A DNA stretch of 64,000 bases from Lucifuga dentata (Eukaryota; Chordata; Actinopteri; Ophidiiformes; Bythitidae). A program made the translations under genes and the position numbers. The stretch spans positions 42,076 through 106,075 of the forward strand of contig VXCM01002038.1 of the NCBI GenBank assembly GCA_014773175.1, written 5' to 3'. Of the stretch, positions 44,926 to 57,197 are shown piece by piece. Position 1 is the first letter of the stretch; every line of letters begins with the position of its first letter. The notes below the pieces were generated by a model, which worked only from the letters and a program-made list of their open reading frames with translations, was not told the DNA's origin and did no database searches.

Positions 44926-44929
44926 CATA

Positions 44930-45620
44930 ATAATGAAGGTTGTATGTTAATGGAAGCTGTGCTTTGAGATGCAGGATGTGATTGGTTGTAAATGAATCCA
45001 TGCAGCTTGGACACACTCATGAAATAAAATCCACCCACAAGCTGAAAACATGAAAAAGTCTGAAACTGAACCATCTGGTTTGATGTGATCTCATCTCATT
45101 GAGAACATCTTCACCGTTGTGGAGCTGCATTTAGTTCCTGACTTCTGAAGGTGTTTAAAACTAGCTGGTTTCTCTGGCTGAGCTTCCAGTACCACGATGT
45201 TTAGGGAAATGACAGCAAGTGAAATTCACTGCGCCAGCTGTGACATTTCCACACCACATACACACACCTTAGCTTCTGGTGACCATTCCACATCCTGAGG
45301 AGCTGCTGTGGTCTACAGCAAAGACGCTGCTGAGTCTGTCACTTACTGGACTGCTGGTGGTCTGCTACAGTATGGTCCAGTACGGTTTGTTACGGTATGC
45401 CAATAGTCCAGTATGGTCTGGTCCAGTCTGGTATGGTCTGGAACGGCGGTCAGGGTCCCACAACAGAATCTAAATGCTTGTCTCAGCTGCTTTCATTCCT
45501 GTGATCATCACTTTTTATCATCTCAGTTTTATTATTTAATTTTCTCTCTGCACTACTTCACGTTGTGAGTAATTCTGATGAACATAGTGAGATCTTTTTG
45601 TTTTGCTTTGTATAAAACTA
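44930..45620. other. No gene seen; small GGTCTGGTCCAGT-type repeat inside
   Basis: At 45355-45447 short degenerate words (TATGGTCTGG, TGGTCCAGTA) repeat some eight times. The rest is unassigned. Confidence 0.5.
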
Positions 45621-45624
45621 GAAT

Positions 45625-46100
45625 TTAAAGGACCACACTGATGATTTTGCATATCTAAGCCCAATGAATACTATTTGTTACATTGCTGCCAACTATTTTT
45701 TTCAAAATGTAGAATCGCAATTTAGGTTTTGTATTATTTTTGACAAATCTCCTAATCTTTCAAAATCAAATTTTCAGGTGATGCACAAACCTTGAAATTC
45801 AGCATTTCACCTGCTAACACACAGCAGGTCATTTTAATTTATCTGTAAAAGTCATCTTCACCTGGGACTATATTTCCACATTTTCATCTGTGCAGCTCAC
45901 CATGTGGATCAGTTAAATTAAGTAACTTCAACAAAAAAAATATTAACAGCATGTTGTTCTCTGTGGTAATTATTTATCTCAGCACCTTTCAAGTCTCAAC
46001 AAGTTCATTTTTATGTCGTACTAGAATGAACTGAAACCAATGGCAGTCTGGAAGGTAGGAAAAACAGTTCTAAAATTTACTGTAGCATGTTTTGGAAAAT
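45625..46100 (-). repeat. Dispersed repeat family D, copy 1
   Basis: In minus orientation it shows the family D order. It includes AGTCTGGAAGGTAGGAAAAA (46049-46068 on plus) and AAAGGACCA near 45628. Both family ends are recognisable but diverged. Confidence 0.75.
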
Positions 46101-46142
46101 GGGGTTAGAAAAGGAAAGTTCCTGAAAAAGTCTTTTATGGTG

Positions 46143-46168
46143 TTTTTTTTTTTTTTTTTTTTTTTTTT
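46143..46168. repeat. Poly(T) run
   Basis: 26 T residues, next to family D copy 1. Confidence 0.9.
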
Positions 46169-46169
46169 G

Positions 46170-47225
46170 AGAAAGCCACATTGTCGCCTCACAATATGAA
46201 GGTTCAGGGTTTGAAGGGTTTTAAGTTCTCACCCAAAGAACATCTCAAACAGCAAAATCTACCACCAGAATGTGTCTTCTGTAATAACTTCCCCCATTTA
46301 ATTAAAATAAATCCACTATTTAAAAAAAAAAAAATCATCAAATAATAATGACATTTTAAAAATAAATGTCTTTAGATGTCTGTTCATTTCTGTATGTGTT
46401 CAGTGACATCAAGGCTTTGTCATGAGGAACATGTTAATTTATAAATATTTAATCATGAGAGACAGGTTTTCAAATGTTATCCTGTGCAGCTCAGGAAAAC
46501 ATTTGATGAGCTGATATTTAATTGAGATCACAGTTCCACCATACAGTGGCTGCTGCCTCCACAAATTTATAGAATGACTCACTGTGCTTTAAATAGTTTC
46601 ACGATTGTGAAAATTTATCAGATTACCACTCAATTTCCCACAGGCTTTGTATAAAGTTTACTTGAAATGGAGAATGTGCCGCATTTCTCGCAGGTTTATT
46701 AAGATTCGAACTCCTGCAGCCCCAAAGAAGAGATCATTAGAATCAATATTCAGTTTAAGGCCTGCTGCGTGTGATGTGGCTCTTCGCTTCATAAAAATGT
46801 CAGAAAGATTTAGCTGCGACATGCGCTGCGGGGACGGTGTAGATTTGTTGATATTGATTTGAAGATATTATAGAGAATATCCTGTTTCAGCAGCACAATG
46901 ACAACGTTCTCATATAATATGGAATGAATGCATAAAATCTCACAGTAAAATGTAACAAGCAATTAAGTGTCATAATAAATGTAAAATTAGCAGAAAGTAC
47001 TTGTTGGATGGAGTAAAAAGTAGTTAATGTTGACTTTATTATTAATCCCTAGTGGGGAAGTTGGTTTGTCACCTGTACGTGAAATTTAAATAAAATACCA
47101 CACACATCATAAACCATTCAGCAAACCATAAAAATGCATAAAAATTGCAAAAATGCAAGCAGAAGAAAAGCTACAGGTACAAATACCGCTTATATTCTAT
47201 AAAAAGTACTAATAAGACAAATCAA
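46170..47225. other. No gene seen; unique block that may be conserved non-coding DNA
   Basis: 46440-46870 is complex, balanced, repeat-free text. A plus frame of 71 codons (46647-46862) reads basic residues (MYKVYLKWRMCRISRRF) but has no clear splice framing. Conservation cannot be judged here. Confidence 0.35.
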
Positions 47226-47361
47226 TACAAGTAAAATTGTCCAGTATTTAAAAAAAAAAAAACACCAAAAAAAACCAAAAACAAAAAAAAAAACCAGCCA
47301 GTTGCAATGACTAAAAACCAAACAACTCAGCAATGAGAAAAATACACAATAATTAATAAAT

Positions 47362-47795
47362 ACCATATATACTCAAGTATAAGCTGAATTTTTATCACCA
47401 AATTTCATGCAAATCGGGGGTCGGCTTATACAGGAGAAATTCAAATTTGATCCCAGAGAAGGAAATTTCAAGATGGAAATACTACCTATTACCACTACCC
47501 ATGCAAAATAGTTTAAATCATACCTTAGAATGAGATATTTTCTGACTAAACATCTTATCAGCACATTTTGTGGTGGCCAGTAAGCTCTGCTGTGATTGGT
47601 CAGTTACGGTAATCAGCTGCTGAAATAAATATCATGTTTACCGGTACGTGGATTATTTTCAGAAAATCACAGGAATATTATGACAGTACCCAGAAAAACA
47701 GGTAATTTGCTAAAGTAATTTAGCAAATAAATTTAGTAATTTGCAAATTTATGGAACAACATCAGGGAGTCGGCTTATGCTCAAGCATATCTGAA
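47362..47795 (+). mobile_element. Family J DNA transposon, near-complete short copy
   Basis: It begins ACCATATATACTCAAGTATA and ends GGCTTATGCTCAAGCATAT, which is a decayed inverted end. Internal text (ATCATGTTTACCGGTACG, CAGAAAATCACAGGA, GGAACAACATCAGGG) matches the copies at 10.4 and 38 kb. Confidence 0.8.
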
Positions 47796-47965
47796 GTCTG
47801 AGACCACATGTAAAATCCATAATGTTTTCCATGTAAATGTGGAAATAATCAGAAAGTCTGATGTCATAGAAGCTCTTCGGAACATCGTCACATCATGCTG
47901 ATAACTTGGCTCATCAGGTTTTTACAGACGTGTGGAGTCCATGATGCTGTCATTAAAGCTAAAGG

Positions 47966-48110
47966 TACCAAATACTAAGATATTCTGACATTCATAACAA
48001 ATACTAAGATATTCTGACATTAATACCAAATACTAAGATATTCTGACATTCGTACCAAATACTAAGATATTCTGACATTAATACCAAATACTAAGATATT
48101 CTGACATTCA
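47966..48110. repeat. 29-bp tandem repeat, exactly 5 units
   Basis: Units start at 47966, 47995, 48024, 48053 and 48082, each about TACCAAATACTAAGATATTC plus TGACATTMR. The units differ at only one to three bases, so the array is young. Confidence 0.95.
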
Positions 48111-48114
48111 TGGA

Positions 48115-48429
48115 CAGTTTTCAAATATTCAACTTTTCACTCAAACTGTTAAGATGATATTATCATTTGGAATGAAAAATCTGGTATTTAATTCAAAAAG
48201 AATGCAATGCAAAGAAAGCATGTAGATGGCTACACATGAGCAGAACACGTGGCCTCAACTAGAAAATCTGTGATTTGAGATATTGTGCATCATTTCTCCC
48301 TGTCTTTCTCTTCATCTCTGTCTTCAGGTCGGTCTCTCCTGGGCTTCATTCTAATGAATCTAATTGAATTGGTCATATCATGACAATTCTTGGGATTTGA
48401 GTGTGTTCACTGTCTGATTATATCAACCT
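48115..48429. other. No gene seen
   Basis: Unassigned spacer between the 29-bp array and family E copy 2. Confidence 0.35.
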
Positions 48430-48560
48430 GAAAGTGGAGGTACCTGCTGCAGGTAGAGAACCACATCCTGCTTCTACCTGCAGCACAAACAGCATCTCTG
48501 CAAGTTTTTAAGCATCAGAAAACAACTGTCATGAAATTAACCAGGTGCTGTGAGTTTGAG
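48430..48560 (-). repeat. Dispersed repeat family E, copy 2, with stem-loop
   Basis: Minus orientation. The stem is GCTGCAGGTAGA (48446-48457) against TCTACCTGCAGC (48473-48484), 12 bp without mismatch, with a 15-base loop. AAGCATCAG near 48510 matches the CTGATGCTT block of the other copies. Confidence 0.8.
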
Positions 48561-48929
48561 AACACATAAATAGGTGTGTGTGTATGTGTGTGTGTGTGCG
48601 CATACGTTTTTTGCAGTGAAAAATCACATTCGGTTTTACTGCTTCTTCACAGCAGTAGGTTATTACTGTAGTTATTATAATTACACTATAAATATAATTA
48701 AATATAATTTAGCCTAGTTTGGCTCAGATTCCTTCCATCAGGACAATCGTTAGCAAACTCCAGGTTTTTTTTAATTTTTTTATTTTGGGATTATCTTGCC
48801 AATTTCTCCATCGGTGGTGTGAAGTCTGTTCAGAGTCTATTTTACTTCCTCTTATCCGCTCAAAAAACTCTTGCGGCCCAACCGATCACAAATATTAAAC
48901 ACTTCAGTAATTATGACCGCCGAGGATGC

Positions 48930-49140
48930 CGCGATGATGACGTTTGATGCATTTTCATCACGTGTGCAAAAAGAAGAAACCAAACAAGCATGTCTGATGT
49001 CTGATGAATTAGTTCCTCTGTTGTTTGAAATGGTTCAGCTACAAGCTAACTGGCTAACAGCTAAAAGTGGAAACGCAACAAACTAGCTTCTCCACCTGAA
49101 GCAGAAACACCTGGTGAATACCAAGAAAGTCATGAGTGTG
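48930..49140 (+). repeat. Dispersed repeat family G, copy 3 (partial)
   Basis: An inverted match to 22780-22990, including GCTAACTGGCTAACAGCTAA and GTGGAAACGCAACAAA. The plus frame 48871-49086 over it is a shadow. Confidence 0.7.
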
Positions 49141-49215
49141 AGCAGCTCTCTGGATTTTTCTGTTGATCACTTGTGAGCTGTGAACTTGACGTGACAGTTC
49201 ACAACTCAGCCTGCA

Positions 49216-49261
49216 CCACACACACACACACACACACAAACACACAAACACACACACACAC
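49216..49261. repeat. (CA)n microsatellite
   Basis: CA run with AAACA interruptions. N at 49383 is next to a C-rich patch. Confidence 0.93.
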
Positions 49262-49389
49262 AGAGCAGCGTGTGGGGGATTGTGGAATCCTGAGGTGGCG
49301 TGTGTGAGTTTGGCTCAGGGATCGTGAACACAAACAGCTGGAATGTGTTAAACATGTGAGACAGTGAGAGCACCACTTGTGCNCCCCCA

Positions 49390-49753
49390 CCCACCACCAC
49401 CATCACCACCACACACCAAAGAAGAAGACATCTGTCACATTTAATATCCCATAATGACACCTACTGATGCTGGCAGTGAGTCTGCGTTACACAGAAACTC
49501 ATGTTAGCATGAAGTCACCATGCTTGTAGCAGCAAACACACTGCAAGTCAAAACTCCGCCTTCAAACTAACTTTATTAATGAGAGTGAGCAGGTAGACGA
49601 GGCAGGGTGACATGTTCTGCTTGTTTGTGGATTTTAGCCAGATGCATTACGTCAGTGAACCAAAGATGTCGTCCTCATCTTCACACTCATCAGCTTCTGC
49701 TGCTGTCTGAGCATGAGCTGCAACACGCTTCCACCAGAGAAGATCACCGTCAG
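49390..49753. other. No gene seen
   Basis: Unassigned DNA after the CCACC-rich patch at 49384-49412. Confidence 0.35.
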
Positions 49754-49839
49754 TGTGACAGGATGAATCTGATTGGCTGTAGATCATCATATCATCTGTG
49801 ACAGGATGAATCTGATTGGCTGTTGATCATCATGTCATC
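49754..49839. repeat. 43-bp tandem duplication
   Basis: TGTGACAGGATGAATCTGAT starts at 49754 and again at 49797. The two units differ at about two positions and there is no N, so this duplication is likely real. Confidence 0.9.
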
Positions 49840-49909
49840 AGCTGTGAGCTTTCTTACTTCTCTGCGTACATGCTGTCTGTTTTAGTTTTTGCTGCCACAT
49901 CTATAGAGC

Positions 49910-49913
<4 letters not shown>

Positions 49914-49940
<27 letters not shown>
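49914..49940. repeat. (AC)n microsatellite
   Basis: About 13 AC units. Confidence 0.93.
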
Positions 49941-49943
<3 letters not shown>

Positions 49944-49959
49944 GTATGCGCTCCCATAC

Positions 49960-50106
49960 AGTGTCTCTTTAAATTGTGACATGCTGTTCGTGCTGCTGCA
50001 GGTAGAGGCTGACGTGGTTTTCTACCTGCAGCAGGTGTCTCTGCTTAGCTTAGTGTGTTTACAGGTAAACACACTCATGTCACACAGCGAAGAGAAAAAG
50101 ATGCTG

Positions 50107-50143
<37 letters not shown>

Positions 50144-50225
50144 ACCGCATGGTAGACATATGAGCATTCACGGGAGAGGCGACCGTGCATTTCCCCAGCG
50201 TGCATGCCTACCTGCGTACCTGTTT
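49960..50225 (+). repeat. Dispersed repeat family E, copy 3, with stem-loop
   Basis: The stem is CTGCTGCAGGTAG (49993-50005) against CTACCTGCAGCAG (50022-50034), 13 bp perfect with a 16-base loop. It contains the (TC)n tract at 50112-50141. It continues through a block (GAGCATTCACGGGAGAGG) that is also seen in modified form at 15.2 and 61.9 kb. Confidence 0.8.
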
Positions 50226-50229
50226 AGCT

Positions 50230-51345
50230 GCAGCACTGCATGCTGCATCTTTGCTTGCTCACACACCTGATGAGCCGTGGTTCAGGGGTGTGTAGAGATG
50301 GAAAATAAGCAGCACTGCGGCAGGCTGAGAAGCTGTAATTCAGCGAGCTACCCGGGGCGCAGGACTCTATTCACTGTGAGATCAGTTTGGTTTTAATCCT
50401 TTCATCGTTTCAGCAGTCTCACTGTCATTATTTGATTTCCATTTTTCTCCAGAAACTGCACAATTTGCTTTCTGGTTGTATTTCTGTGATTTGTGGCTTG
50501 TTTGTGTTTTGCTGACACAGGCGTGTTTTGTTCCTCATGCTGTTGCTTGAATGGCTGACTTCCCACTGCAGTGCTGCTTCAGAGTACTGTGTGTGCGAGC
50601 GTGTGTGTGTTTGCACTGTATATAGAATGTGTGAAAGTCCACCCATGTGTGGTTCTTCAGTTTCCACACATGGGAGAACACGGTGATGGAATACTGGCAG
50701 CATCAGCCACTCAGTCTGCTTGTGCAACTCAAATGTCAGCGGCGGTAGCGGCGGCATAAACCGAGAAAATAATGTAACGCACAGAAATGTCCTGCAGTAA
50801 GTCAGCGTGCAGGAAAAGCTGGAATCAGATGACTGCAGACTGAATATGATGATGAAACATTCAGTCCTGTTGAAGCGATCTGATAATGTCACAGCATGAA
50901 ACAATGAGAGGTTGAATAAAATCTCCGTGTCAGACGGTAAGATGTCACGTTTGATGCATGTCAGATTGTGCGATGAACATCTGGTGACTTTTCACGCTAT
51001 GACAAGCAGGAAAAAATCATGCAGGGAGAAATGCTTCATCAGCACATTATCCATCTGCAAAGTAATGAGGGAATCACTTTAAATAGAATCAGTTTGTCCT
51101 TATAATATTCTGGTCTAACATCACCCTGAAGGGTCAGAGGTCAGCGGACCTCTGTCAGCAGACCTGATCTCTGATAAAGAATGAGGGTGACCTGACTGAT
51201 ACTTTGTGTTGTTTTTTGTTTGTCTGTTTTGGTGTTTAGGATGATGGTTTCATCATAATAATATTAACGAATCTTTTCTGCCAGTTTGTGCTGAATTTCC
51301 TGTGGAGGGATTCCAAATTGTCATGACTAATTTAAAACTCTTTGG
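50230..51345. other. No gene seen; mostly unique DNA
   Basis: No repeat family found between family E copy 3 and family B copy 4. The minus frame 50904-50428 (158 codons) has no domain I recognise. Confidence 0.35.
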
Positions 51346-51349
51346 CCCA

Positions 51350-51748
51350 GATTCATAAATGTTAGTGCATGTTCTACCGTATCGGTATGCGAAATATCAC
51401 AGCGCAACCACGTTTCCTCATTCATAAACGCTTGTTAGCGACATATGTTAGCATTAGCCTTAAAGAGGCGATACTGTGATATTTCCTTATTTACATGTGG
51501 CGGTAGCTATTCATAAAACAAACCCACACGCTAACATTAAGACCTGCTTCATTCTGTGGTAAATTTCAGCGATAAGAAATCTGGGTGATGTTTCAAACTG
51601 TATTTGCCTCACATGTTAGTGATCAATAACTGATAGATGAACTCACTCAGCTGATCAGTCAGTTTTTAAATGGGGAGTTTTGTTCTGGTCTCATGTTCTT
51701 GTGCGCTCTGTGCACTCACCTGCTGTGCTGCGCGTCTGAGTTCCACAC

Positions 51749-51784
<36 letters not shown>

Positions 51785-51815
51785 TGTGCAGCGCGATCAC
51801 ACACTACAGAGGTTA
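51350..51815 (+). repeat. Dispersed repeat family B, copy 4
   Basis: It begins TTTGGCCCAGATTCATAAA. It matches copy 3 in its first half and copy 2 in its second half, including the TCATGTTCTTGTG block and the (AC)n tract at 51748-51782. It is the most complete long-form copy. Confidence 0.82.
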
Positions 51816-51839
51816 GAATGCTCGTTTTCCTGTTATTTC

Positions 51840-52455
51840 AAAATCATTATCATTATAAATCATTATCATCGCTGTCATATTATCCAGAGACATAATCTAT
51901 TCAATATGGAAAGTTTTGGACATTTTATGCACGTATGTCTTCTCTTTAAGATTTTACAAGGCTCAGCTCCTCCTCCATTACAACAACATTACAAGTTTAT
52001 ACAACTTATGGATAGAAATTGCAATCAATAAAGAAGGATGTGTTATTCCACTCAGACATCATAACATCAGACCCTCTGCCCACGTTTCTGGAATTGTCTG
52101 CCTTTGGATATTAGAAATTGCACCTCTATTGGAATCATCAAAACTCGACTAAAATCATGGCTGAAATCTGGACAGATTTGTAATCATTAATGAAAGTTAC
52201 TCTGAGTTATGTGTTTTGTGGAAATTTTGTTTTTGGCATTTTTAACGTTTTTATGTATAGTAGAGGTTTTTATTTATGTGACTTTCTGTTTTTTTTTTTA
52301 AATTATGTAATGATTTGAATTTGTTTATGCTTGTTGGGACAGCAGCTGCAAATTAGCGTTGTGGCTAGGCTAACTTTGGTATATTTACACTGGCACTCTA
52401 CTGCTGCCAGCATCTTATTGATAGGCATTGTCCCATTATAAATAAATGAATAAAT
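51840..52455 (+). mobile_element. LINE 3' end (ORF2 C-terminus and 3' UTR)
   Basis: The frame from 51905 reads FKILQGSAPPPLQQ, and a second reads CVIPLRHHNIRPSA and NCTSI-like text followed by IIKTRLKSWLKSGQI. This is the usual C-terminus of fish Jockey-group LINEs. The 3' UTR has CAGCTGCAAATTAGC and ends in ATAAATGAATAAA. It is 5'-truncated, which is normal for LINE insertions, and it directly follows family B copy 4. Confidence 0.75.
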
Positions 52456-52459
52456 TTTA

Positions 52460-53084
52460 GTGTCAGTCTTTTTAAACGAGGAGCTCTAAAGCAGAATGTG
52501 TGTTTCCTTTAAAACCAGATGAATCAGGATAAATGGTGGCTGGTAAATTTGCAGCAGCTCATTAACACACTGATCTTCATCGGCTTTTAGGGAATTAAGG
52601 ACAGTTGGAGAGTGGGAATGTGGCAGAAACCACATTCCCACTGATCAAATCAAAGAGTCTGCATCTGACAAAATCTGTAACTTTGCAGGTGAAACATTCC
52701 ACCAGACATGCCCACTTCATGCAGTGATTGGCCCGCTGTGCTGAGGTGTGCAAGTGGATGGGGTTTGAATTTCTCTCTCTAGCTCTGTTTTCTCTCTGTC
52801 ACCGTGTCAGTGGCATGGAGAGAAGTGAAAGTGAAACTGTGCCCCATTATCCCCAGTTATAATGGAGTGGAGATCACAAACGCACAGAAGACACAGAATT
52901 CCCATTAATAACCTCCCCCCCCCCCCCCCCNCCCACACACACACACACGAACCTGAAGTGAATGTGTCATTTTTCCTGTTTATATGATTGACCGCATTGA
53001 GATTACAAAAACTTTGACAGATCACAAACTCAGAGGTTGATGCTTGATGAAAAGTATCGGTGTCACTAGAATGTGTGTCAGAGC
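52460..53084. other. No gene seen; poly(C)/CA patch with N
   Basis: A C run at 52915-52930, N at 52931 and a (CA)n. The rest is unassigned. Confidence 0.4.
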
Positions 53085-53330
53085 AGATCAACACTCTCCA
53101 TTTAAAACAACTGATCAGGGAACGTTTTATCTATCAAAGTTATTGATCACTAACACATGTGAGACAAATTTCACACTGATGAAATTTACTATTGGACTGA
53201 AATTCATCTTCATTTTGGTGTAACAGTTTGTTTCATGAATCACTTCCTGACATGTAAATAAGGGAATCCTGTAGTAATGCCTCTTTAAAAACAAACACTA
53301 AAAGATGCTGCTCAACACTGTGCCTTATAA
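53085..53330 (-). repeat. Dispersed repeat family B, copy 5 (partial)
   Basis: A minus-orientation match: ACTGATCAGGGAACG, TTATTGATCACTAACACATG, CACTTCCTGACATGTAAATA. The terminal motif is missing. Confidence 0.7.
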
Positions 53331-53654
53331 ATTACCCTAAATGTCTTTTAACATATTAATCTTCTCTTTTATTTATGACAATGCAGCTTTTTAATCGTCA
53401 AGCTGACCACAACCGGACAAAGTTTCAGAAGATAAAAGGCTTTATTTTACACCTTTAAAACCAGAATAAAATCTTTGATGTTCTCCATTGCTTTTAAGTT
53501 AAGCTTAAGTAATTTTAATATTGTCCACATGCCATTTTCCTTTTCATTTGACTGTTTTAATTTGTTTTTACCTTTATTTTGTATTGAACATGTCTTATGT
53601 TTTTTGGATATTTAATGATGCAGAGAAAAAAAGCTCTGGAGGTTCAGTTCTTGA

Positions 53655-54185
53655 TACCGGTCATTTTGCTTGTTTGAGCCCAATATATACAACCTACATA
53701 CACATTTCATCATGGACAATCGTTTTCCAAAACCCCACTGGAGCAGTAAATATTAAAATTGTTTTTCCTACCTTCCAGACTGCCGTTGGTTTCAGTTAAT
53801 TTCAGGTTGCGATAAAAATGAACTTGTAAAGACTTGAAATGTGCTGAGATAAATAATTCAATTTCGTCAAAGTTATTAATTTAACTGATCCAGCAGGGAG
53901 CTACACAGGTAGACATCATGTCTGTCAGGGAAGCTAGTCCCAGGAAAAATTAAAAACGATTGTGCTTTCTACATTTGGACTTACTTGTTAGCAGAGAAAC
54001 ATGGAATTTTAAGGTGGATGTTTCGCCTGAACATTTGATTTTGAAAGATTAGGGGATTTGGCAAAATAATAGGAAAAATAAAATATGGTTTAATTTTTTG
54101 GAAATTGGTTGGTGGTAATGTCACGTGTATGGGGGTAGTATTCATTGGGCTCAAACATGCAAAATCACTGGTATGGTCCTTTAAA
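53655..54185 (+). mobile_element. Family D element, copy 2
   Basis: The left text TTTGAGCCCAATATATACAA and the right text ATTCATTGGGCTCAAACATG are inverted ends, the right one closing with AATCACTGGTATGGTCCTTT. The body holds TTTTCCTACCTTCCAGACTG and GAAAGATTAGGGGATTTGGC. It is about 530 bp with no coding capacity, the build of a MITE. Confidence 0.82.
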
Positions 54186-54189
54186 TCAC

Positions 54190-54980
54190 CTATATTGTTA
54201 TTATGGCTCAGAATAAGAAAGTTTGATTTCATTTATCAGAAACTGAGTCCAGATTAAAGTGCTGGACAAGACGCTCAAAACACTCCACATATAATGTTTC
54301 ATTTATTATGATCACATATCATATTTTCGGTTTTTGAAGTATATAGAAATGTGTACGCACTGTCCAGACTTCAGTTAGCTCAGTAAAATGAAATCTTGAT
54401 GTTTTCAGATAAATACAAAATATGTGCTTATATTGGTAAGTGTGTTTAGTGAATGAACATTGGACACTGATTTTTCTGTCCACACACCACTGACAGATAC
54501 ACTTCCTCCAATNTTAGTGAATGAACATTGGACACTGATTTTTCTGTCCACACACCACTGACAGATACACTTCCTCCAATTCAGAATTTATCCTTTTAAA
54601 CTTTCTACTTCAAAAGCTATAAACTCTCCCGATAGAAAAGGAAATATTCACGGTGTGTGTGGCCAGTCAAGAAATTTAGATTTTAATAAAGTTTTGCTTG
54701 TCGGTGTGATATGAATTGTTGTAGGAACAGGACAGATGTAAGTTTTGTTAATGCAGCGGTTCTCAATCACAGCTCAGAGAGAGACGCAGTCCGTCCCTCT
54801 GATAAGACAGCAGCATCAGCATTCCTCATCCACCCCCCCCCNCCCCCCGACACACACACACACACTGTGGTGAACTAGCAGCTATTGATTGGATGTGAGG
54901 AGACGTCTGAGGAGGAGAGGACTGCTCAGGCCGCAGGGAATAGACTCCCCTCAGCTCTCTGCTAATAGATAGCACAGATT
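54190..54980. other. No gene seen
   Basis: Holds the artefact duplication at 54446-54580 and a C run with N at 54842. GCAGCGGTTCTCAATC at 54756 resembles a hAT terminus, but no partner was found. Confidence 0.4.
54446..54580. repeat. Assembly artefact: 67-bp overlap duplicated around N at 54513
   Basis: 54446-54512 equals 54514-54580 exactly. Confidence 0.9.
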
Positions 54981-54983
54981 GCC

Positions 54984-54984
<1 letters not shown>

Positions 54985-55016
<32 letters not shown>
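54985..55016. repeat. (TG)n microsatellite
   Basis: About 15 TG units. Confidence 0.93.
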
Positions 55017-55018
<2 letters not shown>

Positions 55019-55019
55019 T

Positions 55020-55614
55020 GATAGTACAGATTGGCTGTCTTTTCTCTGGCTCCGTTGACTGAAGCACAGCGTGGAAAGGCTTGGAGCTTGATGATAGGTG
55101 GATAACAGGGCTGATGTAGCTGGATGAGCCCACTGGCGCCGGCGAGCAGGGAAAGACGGTTTGGTAAACTATGGCGGTTACGTGTGTGGGACAAATAGAT
55201 TGTTTGCTCAATAATCAAAACCGCTGCTGGGCAAGTAGATCAGAGGCTTTGTGGCAAACTGCCATCAGGCCTTTAAGGCCTGATGCATGCACGCCATGAA
55301 ACACGCCTCTGACACGGACTGTCTGCGTCCTGACATTCACGATTCTCACGCTTTCATGAGTCACGTCTCTGATTCTCTCGGCTTCACAGTGAGAGCCAGA
55401 CAACCAGGAAGTGATCATCTCCGCCCGGATCTTCACTTCTTGGTTTATTCTTCTTTCGTGTATCATGTAGATTTTTCCATTTCCTGTGGCAGGAATGTTC
55501 CTCAGCCCGTAGAGTTCTGTCTCTGTCTGTGTGGAGTGTGTGGAGTGTGTGGAGTGTCACAGTAATTGATTATAGAAGAAGAAAGTTCATTTGTGCTCTG
55601 CACTTGTAACTCAC
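55020..55614. other. No gene seen
   Basis: Unassigned DNA. A GTGTGGAGT word is repeated three times near 55530-55556. Confidence 0.35.
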
Positions 55615-55860
55615 ATAAAGGACCATACCAGTGGTTTTGCACATGAATGTATACAGGCACCACTCTCTCTCTCTCTCTCTCTCTCACTCTCTCTGAACCC
55701 AATATAAACATTTATTTACTGACAACCGTTTTCTACAACTTTCTACTGGAGCGGTACATTTTAGAATAGTTTTTCCTACCTTCCAGACTGTCATTAGTTT
55801 CAGTTCATTGTAGTTCATCAGAAATTCAACTCAGAGACTTGAAATGTGCTGAGATAAACT
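55615..55860 (+). repeat. Family D, copy 3 (half, with TC insertion)
   Basis: It begins TAAAGGACCATACCAGTGG, is interrupted by (TC)n at 55663-55692, then continues GAACCCAATATAAAC to GAGATAAACTA. The right half is missing. Confidence 0.8.
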
Positions 55861-55864
55861 ACGT

Positions 55865-56379
55865 GACAAAAGTATGCAGACACGCCTCCTTATTCTTGAC
55901 TTCAGGTGTTGCTGACAGGTGCATCAGCTCATGTGACCTCCACAGACATACTCAAGTTAAACGAGGTGCCGTCTTAGGACGCCGTCTTTACCACGAGTCA
56001 GATGTGACCTTTCTGTCCTGCTGGAGGGTTATGATGTGAGTTATTGTTTTAGCTCGCAAATAATAACTCATATTAACTTTAGCTGCTCGTCTTCATCAGT
56101 GTGTAAAACATAAATATGATCAGCAAATTAAATGAGCTCAGATTTTAACAACAAAATATAAACATCACAAACAAATACTATTAAAACTTTAGGAACGTGG
56201 TAAATGCCACATATTACGGCAACATAAACACACACACACACTGCTCCTGGTTGAAGCGTTATCATTGATATGTATATTTGTGAGCAGAGACGTCCTTCCT
56301 GCTGCTCTGCTGCTCCATTAAGGAACAGAGTTTTCCCCTAATTACAAGCCGTCAGGAAACACCACAGATACGGACGCTT

Positions 56380-56418
<39 letters not shown>

Positions 56419-56585
56419 TACACAGCTATGGGAGGAAACTCTGACATGTTTGTGGGAGATGGTTTTCAGGCTTTTTTAGGTGTGTGATGCTTTGCTGCTA
56501 CAACACGTCCTGATCTAACATCCACCTGTGTGATGGCAGGAGTTCATACATGTTCATACGAATGCTAATAAAGTGTCCATAACTA
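55865..56585. other. No gene seen; microsatellites
   Basis: Includes a (TC)n(CA)n compound repeat at 56379-56418. 56040-56110 resembles 22420-22490, a further shared fragment. Confidence 0.4.
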
Positions 56586-56589
56586 AGGT

Positions 56590-57130
56590 GTGTGTGTGTG
56601 TGTGAGTGTGTGCATGTGTGTTTCACGTTAAGTACACTCCACCTCTGATGATCAAATCAAATGATGCTGTTAAAGGTGGAAACACATCAATCTTAGCTAA
56701 CACATGCTCCGATGAACACGTGTTCAGGTTAGTGTGTGCTTGTATGTTGTCAGCATGTTGCTCCATTCTCCTGTTCAGCATGTGAATGCAGCATGTCTTC
56801 TTCACATCATGTGAAGCAGCATGTGGTTTTCCACATGTTGTCTCTACATCAGATTCAGCTTCTGCTGTCATAGTTTTCTTCTTCATGGATCAAATGATGC
56901 TATGACTAGGAAAGGATCCACATTCATCTTTGTTACTCTGATTTACTTTGACATCATAGAAACTACTTCCTGTTTGGAGTTTCTTTCTGACCAATGAGAA
57001 GAGAGTGTTGTCACGTGACTTTTGCTGATATATTTTGGTTTGATTGGATGTTTTTCTGTGTAAATCAAACAGTAAATACAGCTTTGGAACAATTTATTTC
57101 CTGATTCAGACCAGAGCAAACGATCTACAG
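56590..57130 (-). repeat. Dispersed repeat family C, copy 3
   Basis: A minus-orientation match to the left two thirds of family C; it stops at a (TG)n tract (56587-56604). It is very close to copy 2 over 56640-56990. Confidence 0.82.
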
Positions 57131-57197
57131 AAAATACACACACACACACACACGCAAACCAATTTTGTAATCAATCACTAAAATGATTATTTGTGCC

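Noticed and set aside
44275..44950. Overlapping frames of up to 183 codons rich in Tyr, Leu, His and Ile
   Set aside because: They follow from the TATTTACAC-type minisatellite; all three phases give similar residues.
50428..50904. 158-codon minus frame as a gene
   Set aside because: No domain, and the residue pattern looks random; part lies across a TG-rich stretch.
54756..54790. hAT terminus (GCAGCGGTTCTCAATC)
   Set aside because: No partner end or 8-bp duplication found; similar words also occur inside family A.
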